8,915 nucleotides of DNA from Clostridia bacterium (GTDB lineage: Bacteria; Bacillota_A; Clostridia; Oscillospirales; CAG-382): positions 1 through 8,915 of the forward strand of contig JAFWWX010000172.1 of assembly GCA_017517985.1 (NCBI GenBank), written 5' to 3'. The notes below the pieces were generated by a model. That model was not told where the DNA came from. It saw only the letters and a list, made by a program, of their open reading frames with translations, and did no database searches. Positions 5,660-8,915 of this stretch are shown piece by piece; positions within the stretch are counted from its first letter, which is position 1, and the number at the start of each line of letters is the position of its first letter. The translations under genes were made by a program, and so were the position numbers.

Positions 5660-6604
5660 ATGAAGAAGAGAATATTGGTAATAGGCAGTTCCAATATGGA
5701 TTTTGTTTGCAATACCGAAAAAATTCCGGAAGCAGGGGAAACTTTAATATCGAATCAGAATTATATGCTTGTTCCGGGAGGCAAGGGCGGAAATACTGCA
5801 ATTGCCGCCGCAAGACTTGGCGCGGATTGTGTTTTCTGCGCAAGACTCGGAAATGATTCATACGGAAAATCTCTTTATGAATTTTATAAGAATGAAGGAA
5901 TAGATGTACGGCATGTGCATATTGATCGTGAACATTCTACGGGGATTGCTTCCATAATTGTAGAGGAAAACGGAGACAACAGAATAATAGTGTATCCGGG
6001 AGCTAATATGCATTTTACGGATGAGGATATAGAGGGCGCGGTTATTACATATCCAGGTGCTGCAATAATGCAGCTTGAGATTGACTTTGAGCGTGTTGTT
6101 GAAGCAACAAGACTTTGTAATGCTAGAGATATACCGGTTGTTATTGATGCGGGAGCTGTGAATGGCAATCTTGATTTGTCAAGACTTGGAAAGCTGGAAA
6201 TATTCACACCTAATGAAATCGAAACTGAAATACTTACCGGAATAAAGCCGGTTGCATATGAAAGCTGTATTGCGGCGTCAATAGCACTTCGCAAACTTGT
6301 AGACACAAAATATGTTGTTTTAAAGCTAGGCGATAAGGGGTGCTTTGTATATGACGGAAAGTATGCCAATTTCTCTGAAGCCTTTAAGATAAACGCAGTT
6401 GATACCACTGCGGCAGGTGATAGTTTTACCGCTGCGTTGACGCTCGAATATCTCAGAAACAAAAAGAATATACTTGAAGCTGCAAGATACGCAAATGCAA
6501 CAGGTGCAATGGTATCAACAAAACAGGGCGCATCCTCATCAATTCCAAGGCACGAAGAAGTTGTCCGTTTTATTGAGAACTGGGAAAAGGAAAATATGCT
6601 TTGA
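5660..6604 (+). CDS. rbsK: Ribokinase / PfkB-family carbohydrate kinase
   Basis: The enzyme transfers phosphate from ATP to a sugar, most likely ribose at O5, in the cytoplasm. At 314 residues it matches the length of RbsK. Visible features are GSSNMDFV (9-16), substrate-side GGKGGNTAIAAARLGADCVF (40-59), GND, the FTPNEIETEILTG block, and the second PfkB signature DTTAAGDSF (248-256) with catalytic base D254. The E. coli RbsK NPAPA segment is replaced by IDAGAVNG, so another furanose substrate is possible. ATG 5660 was chosen because GGAG at 5648-5651 lies 8 nt upstream and the promoter ends at 5614; in-frame codons continue back into the previous gene but upstream starts would precede the promoter, and ATG 5642 lacks a ribosome binding site. 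No ribose transporter or regulator is adjacent. Family certain, exact substrate moderate. Confidence 0.88.
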   Translation: MKKRILVIGSSNMDFVCNTEKIPEAGETLISNQNYMLVPGGKGGNTAIAAARLGADCVFCARLGNDSYGKSLYEFYKNEGIDVRHVHIDREHSTGIASIIVEENGDNRIIVYPGANMHFTDEDIEGAVITYPGAAIMQLEIDFERVVEATRLCNARDIPVVIDAGAVNGNLDLSRLGKLEIFTPNEIETEILTGIKPVAYESCIAASIALRKLVDTKYVVLKLGDKGCFVYDGKYANFSEAFKINAVDTTAAGDSFTAALTLEYLRNKKNILEAARYANATGAMVSTKQGASSSIPRHEEVVRFIENWEKENML

Positions 6605-6605
6605 T

Positions 6606-6633
6606 TTGACAAATTATCAAGAATTTTGATAAT
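6606..6633 (+). promoter_or_regulatory. Candidate promoter of the pyrH cluster
   Basis: TTGACA (6606-6611) is followed after 16 bp by GATAAT (6628-6633), five of six matches to the -10 consensus. It starts 2 bp after the upstream stop codon. The spacer and -10 are almost wholly made of a perfect inverted repeat. A second -10-like TAACAT (6671-6676) after TGTGA has no matching -35. Confidence 0.62.
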
Positions 6634-6634
6634 T
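6612..6634. repeat. Perfect 9-bp inverted repeat overlapping the pyrH promoter
   Basis: AATTATCAA (6612-6620) and TTGATAATT (6626-6634) are exact reverse complements separated by GAATT. The element lies between the -35 and the end of the -10. No T-run follows, so it is a better candidate for a protein-binding operator than for a terminator. No regulator can be named. Confidence 0.7.
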
Positions 6635-6667
6635 AACATTTTAATATAGATATTTATTATTATTTTG

Positions 6668-6701
6668 TGATAACATATCTGTGGTAAAAAAGATGTTATT
6701 A
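6668..6701 (+). other. Potential leader hairpin before pyrH
   Basis: TGATAACAT (6668-6676) can pair with ATGTTATTA (6693-6701), giving 9 bp with one G-T pair around a 16-nt loop. It ends 6 nt before the AAAGGA ribosome binding site (6708-6713). It is AT-rich and may be only marginally stable, so a regulatory role is unproven. Confidence 0.4.
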
Positions 6702-6724
6702 GAGTTGAAAGGATTGATTTTGCT

Positions 6725-7435
6725 ATGGTAAAATACAAAAGAGTTCTTCTAAAGTTGTCGGGTGAAGCGCTTGCGCCTGAAAACAGAGCTGAAGGGATTC
6801 TGAATTTTGATTTCATTAACGAAATTGCAACACAGATAAAAGAATGTGTTGAAAAAGGTACTCAGGTTGCAATAGTAATCGGAGGAGGAAATATCTGGAG
6901 AGGTGCAAAGGGTGTTCAGGTAACTCGTTCAAGAGCTGATAACATGGGTATGCTTGCAACTACCATAAATTCACTTGCTGTTAAAACCGGCATTGAGAAC
7001 GCAGGTGTTCCTTGCGAAGTAATGTCCGCACTTCCGATGGATAAAATTGCAGAATATTACACAAGCGAAAAGGCAATAAAGTATCTTGATGAAGGTAAGG
7101 TTGTCATAGTTTCCGGTGGAAGCGGAAACCCCTATTTTTCAACAGATACAGCGGCAGTACTAAGAGCTGCAGAACTTGAATGCGACGCATCGCTTTTTGC
7201 GAAAAATATAGACGGTATATATACTGCTGACCCGAAACTGGATGCAAATGCAAAAAAGCTGGAGCGTCTTACATATACCGAAATAATTGACAACAATCTT
7301 AAAGCAATAGACTTAACCGCAGCAGCATTCGGTCGTGAAAACAATATTCCGCTTGTCGTATTCGGCCTTAAAGAAGAAAACAGTATTACAAGAGTATGTG
7401 CCGGCGATATGTTGGGAACGGTTATCTCAAACTGA
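6725..7435 (+). CDS. pyrH: UMP kinase
   Basis: PyrH phosphorylates UMP to UDP with ATP, feeding RNA, DNA and sugar-nucleotide synthesis in the cytoplasm. It belongs to the amino-acid kinase fold, unlike eukaryotic UMP kinases, and is usually hexameric. The 236-residue length is typical. Visible motifs are KLSGEAL (10-16), IGGGNIWRG (52-60), RADNMGMLAT (70-79), SGGSGNPYFSTDTAA (130-144; the usual GGTGNP has Ser here) and KNIDGIYTADPK (161-172). The ribosome binding site AAAGGA (6708-6713) lies 11 nt before ATG, a little far. It is the first gene of the pyrH-frr-uppS-cdsA run, an order conserved in many bacteria; 49 nt with no terminator separate it from frr. Confidence 0.97.
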   Translation: MVKYKRVLLKLSGEALAPENRAEGILNFDFINEIATQIKECVEKGTQVAIVIGGGNIWRGAKGVQVTRSRADNMGMLATTINSLAVKTGIENAGVPCEVMSALPMDKIAEYYTSEKAIKYLDEGKVVIVSGGSGNPYFSTDTAAVLRAAELECDASLFAKNIDGIYTADPKLDANAKKLERLTYTEIIDNNLKAIDLTAAAFGRENNIPLVVFGLKEENSITRVCAGDMLGTVISN

Positions 7436-7484
7436 AATAAAATATAAATTATAAAAAATATAATATTTTTCGGAGGTTATTATT

Positions 7485-8039
7485 ATGAAACTCGAACTTA
7501 AGGATTATGAAGCAAAAATGACAAAGTCTATCTCAAGCTATGAGAGTGAACTCAAGGTTATAAGAGCAGGTCAGGCGAGTGCGGCTGTTCTTGACAGAAT
7601 AACTGTTGATTATTACGGAACGCCCACAGCAATCAACCAGCTTGCAAATATTACAACTCCTGATCCCAGAACTCTTTGTATTGCACCCTGGGAAACAAAT
7701 CTTTTAAAGGAAATTGAAAAGGCAATCAATTCTTCCGATCTTGGAATCAATCCTTCAAACGATGGTAAGGTAATTCGTCTCGCGTTCCCTGTTCCTACAG
7801 AAGAAAGAAGAAAAGAACTTACAAAAACCGTTGATAAGTACGCTGAAGAAGTAAAGGTTGCGCTTCGTAACATTCGTCGTGATGCAAATGATAAGTGCAA
7901 GGATATGAAGAAGAACGGCGAAATGACAGAAGACGAACAGAAGGCTTCAGAAAAGAATATTCAGGATCTTACAGATAAGTATGTAAAGAAGGCTGACGAG
8001 ATAGCCGATTCAAAGAAAAAGGAAATAATGTCCATCTGA
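7485..8039 (+). CDS. frr: Ribosome recycling factor
   Basis: RRF, with EF-G, splits the post-termination ribosome so its subunits can be reused. The 184-residue length is within one residue of the family norm. It has the usual two-domain layout: a coiled-coil helical domain I from residues 1-30 and about 105-184, and a small beta domain II at about 31-104. Conserved segments are RAGQASAAVLDRI (27-39), VDYYGTPTAINQLANI (41-56), NPSNDGKVIRL (89-99), PTEERRKEL (104-112) and VALRNIRRDAND (125-136), which includes the arginine known to matter for ribosome binding (R132 by E. coli numbering). CGGAGG at 7471-7476 gives an 8-nt spacing to ATG. It is cotranscribed with pyrH and ends 4 nt before uppS. 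Confidence 0.98.
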   Translation: MKLELKDYEAKMTKSISSYESELKVIRAGQASAAVLDRITVDYYGTPTAINQLANITTPDPRTLCIAPWETNLLKEIEKAINSSDLGINPSNDGKVIRLAFPVPTEERRKELTKTVDKYAEEVKVALRNIRRDANDKCKDMKKNGEMTEDEQKASEKNIQDLTDKYVKKADEIADSKKKEIMSI

Positions 8040-8043
8040 GAAT

Positions 8044-8775
8044 ATGGGTATTTTTTCAATTTTTTCAAGAAAACAGCACGACAATCAAATGCCATGTAAT
8101 GTTCCGGCTCATATAGCATTTATTATGGACGGAAACGGCAGATGGGCAAAGAAAAGGGGACTTGCAAGAACAGCAGGTCATGTTCAGGGTGCTAAAACCT
8201 TTAAAACAATAGTTGAAGGCTGTTTCAATCTCGGAATAAGAGCTGTAACCGTATATGCTTTTTCAACGGAGAACTGGAAAAGACCCAAGGATGAGGTTGA
8301 TACCATAATGAATCTTATGCAGCAGTATATAGGAGACAGACTGTCCGTGGAGGATACCAGATATAAAATCAGATTTATTGGTGATTCTTCTGTATTTGAT
8401 GTTGAAACAAGTGAGAAAATGCAAAAGCTCCAATCCCTTAATCCCGATGCTGACTATACATTGTATATTGCTCTTAACTATGGTGGTAGAGCAGAAATCT
8501 GTTATGCAGTCAATACATTGATTGCAGAGGGAAAGACAATAATCACTGAAGATGATATATCCTCAAGGATATACACTAGTGAAAGTCCTGATCCGGATTT
8601 GATTGTCAGAACCGGAGGGGATGTCCGTATTTCAAACTTTCTTATGTGGCAGAGTGCATATTCTGAGCTGTGGTTTACAAAAACACTGTGGCCTGATATT
8701 ACAATGACTGAGGTTAAGGAAATAATCTTTTCATACGGGGGAAGAGAAAGACGGTTTGGTGGTCTTGGACAATAA
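8044..8775 (+). CDS. uppS: Isoprenyl transferase (undecaprenyl diphosphate synthase)
   Basis: UppS condenses isopentenyl diphosphate onto farnesyl diphosphate in cis to make the C55 lipid carrier for peptidoglycan and wall polymers, acting at the cytoplasmic membrane surface. At 243 residues it is normal in size. Motifs are HIAFIMDGNGRWAKKRG (23-39, catalytic D29), GHVQGAKT (45-52), AFSTENWKRP (72-81), VRTGGDVRISNFLMWQ (188-203) and AYSELWF with E208. The usual TGGE has Asp (D193), and the next position is Val where E. coli has His199. Residues 1-18 precede the conserved core. ATG 8044 is 4 nt after the frr stop, has almost no ribosome binding site of its own (only TGAGAAT), and an in-frame TAA at 8026-8028 excludes longer forms. 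Translation is probably coupled to frr. Chain length of the product cannot be read from sequence. Confidence 0.96.
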   Translation: MGIFSIFSRKQHDNQMPCNVPAHIAFIMDGNGRWAKKRGLARTAGHVQGAKTFKTIVEGCFNLGIRAVTVYAFSTENWKRPKDEVDTIMNLMQQYIGDRLSVEDTRYKIRFIGDSSVFDVETSEKMQKLQSLNPDADYTLYIALNYGGRAEICYAVNTLIAEGKTIITEDDISSRIYTSESPDPDLIVRTGGDVRISNFLMWQSAYSELWFTKTLWPDITMTEVKEIIFSYGGRERRFGGLGQ

Positions 8776-8854
8776 GCCTTCCAAAAAATTTATTGAACTA
8801 TATTTGAGTTTTGTAATTTGTAATTAATATTATAATTTAATTTGGAGATTTATT

Positions 8855-8915
8855 ATGAAACAGCGTATAATCACCGCAATACTTGCCTTGGCAATTTTTG
8901 TACCAATAATTATAT
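8855..8915 (+). CDS. cdsA: Phosphatidate cytidylyltransferase, first 20 codons (3' end outside window)
   Basis: CdsA makes CDP-diacylglycerol from phosphatidic acid and CTP in the membrane, the branch point of phospholipid synthesis. Only the first 20 residues are visible, beginning MKQRIITAILALAIFVPIII. A basic start running straight into a hydrophobic helix is typical of CdsA N-termini, and cdsA is the expected gene after uppS in this cluster. GGAG at 8844-8847 lies 7 nt before ATG 8855. The 79-bp AT-rich gap after uppS holds a tandem TTGTAAT pair (8811-8824) and a TATAAT (8831-8836) with no properly spaced -35, so an extra weak promoter is possible but unproven. The assignment leans on position as well as sequence. 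Confidence 0.8.
   Translation, partial: MKQRIITAILALAIFVPIII

Noticed and set aside
5884..6816. 310-codon minus-strand frame opposite the sugar kinase and the pyrH start
   Set aside because: It is serine- and isoleucine-rich shadow sequence, runs across a promoter and two real gene ends, and has no supporting ribosome binding site or domain.
7452..7470. Perfect A/T-only palindrome between pyrH and frr
   Set aside because: The arms have a 1-nt centre, so a full hairpin cannot form, and A/T-only symmetry is expected by chance in this spacer.
1..8915. CRISPR array, insertion sequence, prophage or defence island
   Set aside because: No repeat-spacer periodicity, transposase, integrase or terminal inverted repeats were seen, and the recognised genes are core genes.

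Overview
The window looks like chromosomal core DNA from a low-GC Gram-positive bacterium of the Clostridia. A gut-type Oscillospiraceae/Ruminococcaceae relative is my best guess. The evidence is AT-rich intergenic DNA, strong AGGAGG-type ribosome binding sites, SigA-like promoters with TG-extended -10 elements, many AGA and CTT codons, and the gene order pyrH-frr-uppS-cdsA. The taxonomic call is inference from style and protein recognition, not from a search.

Layout. The left edge holds the C-terminal part of metK (S-adenosylmethionine synthetase), then a 272-bp AT-rich spacer. Next is a monocistronic MsmK/UgpC-type sugar ABC-transporter ATPase (788-1903) with its own promoter and terminator. 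A tRNA-Val(UAC) gene with encoded CCA follows (2103-2178) under a near-perfect promoter. Its terminator runs directly into the ribosome binding site of a small putative lipoprotein with a DUF4430-like domain (2229-2687). That gene converges on rarA (minus strand, 2731-3969), and the two share a bidirectional terminator. rarA is divergent from a 433-residue SseB-like protein of unknown role (4204-5505); both promoters lie in the 234-bp divergent spacer. Next is a ribokinase/PfkB-family sugar kinase (5660-6604) with its own strong promoter. The right end is the conserved translation and envelope cluster: pyrH (UMP kinase), frr (ribosome recycling factor), uppS (undecaprenyl diphosphate synthase) and the first 20 codons of cdsA.

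How the genes fit together. Most of the window is independent housekeeping units, each with a recognisable promoter and terminator: methyl-donor supply (metK), an energy module for sugar import (msmK-type), a tRNA, replication-fork maintenance (rarA) and sugar phosphorylation. The pyrH-frr-uppS-cdsA run links nucleotide supply, ribosome recycling, the peptidoglycan lipid carrier and phospholipid synthesis. I do not see a clear undescribed defence or mobile system, and there are no insertion sequences, CRISPR arrays or phage genes. The points most worth a second look are the tRNA-terminator-lipoprotein junction, the palindrome that fills the pyrH promoter, the SseB-like protein with its long unassigned N-terminal part, and the strong codon bias of the orphan sugar ATPase.
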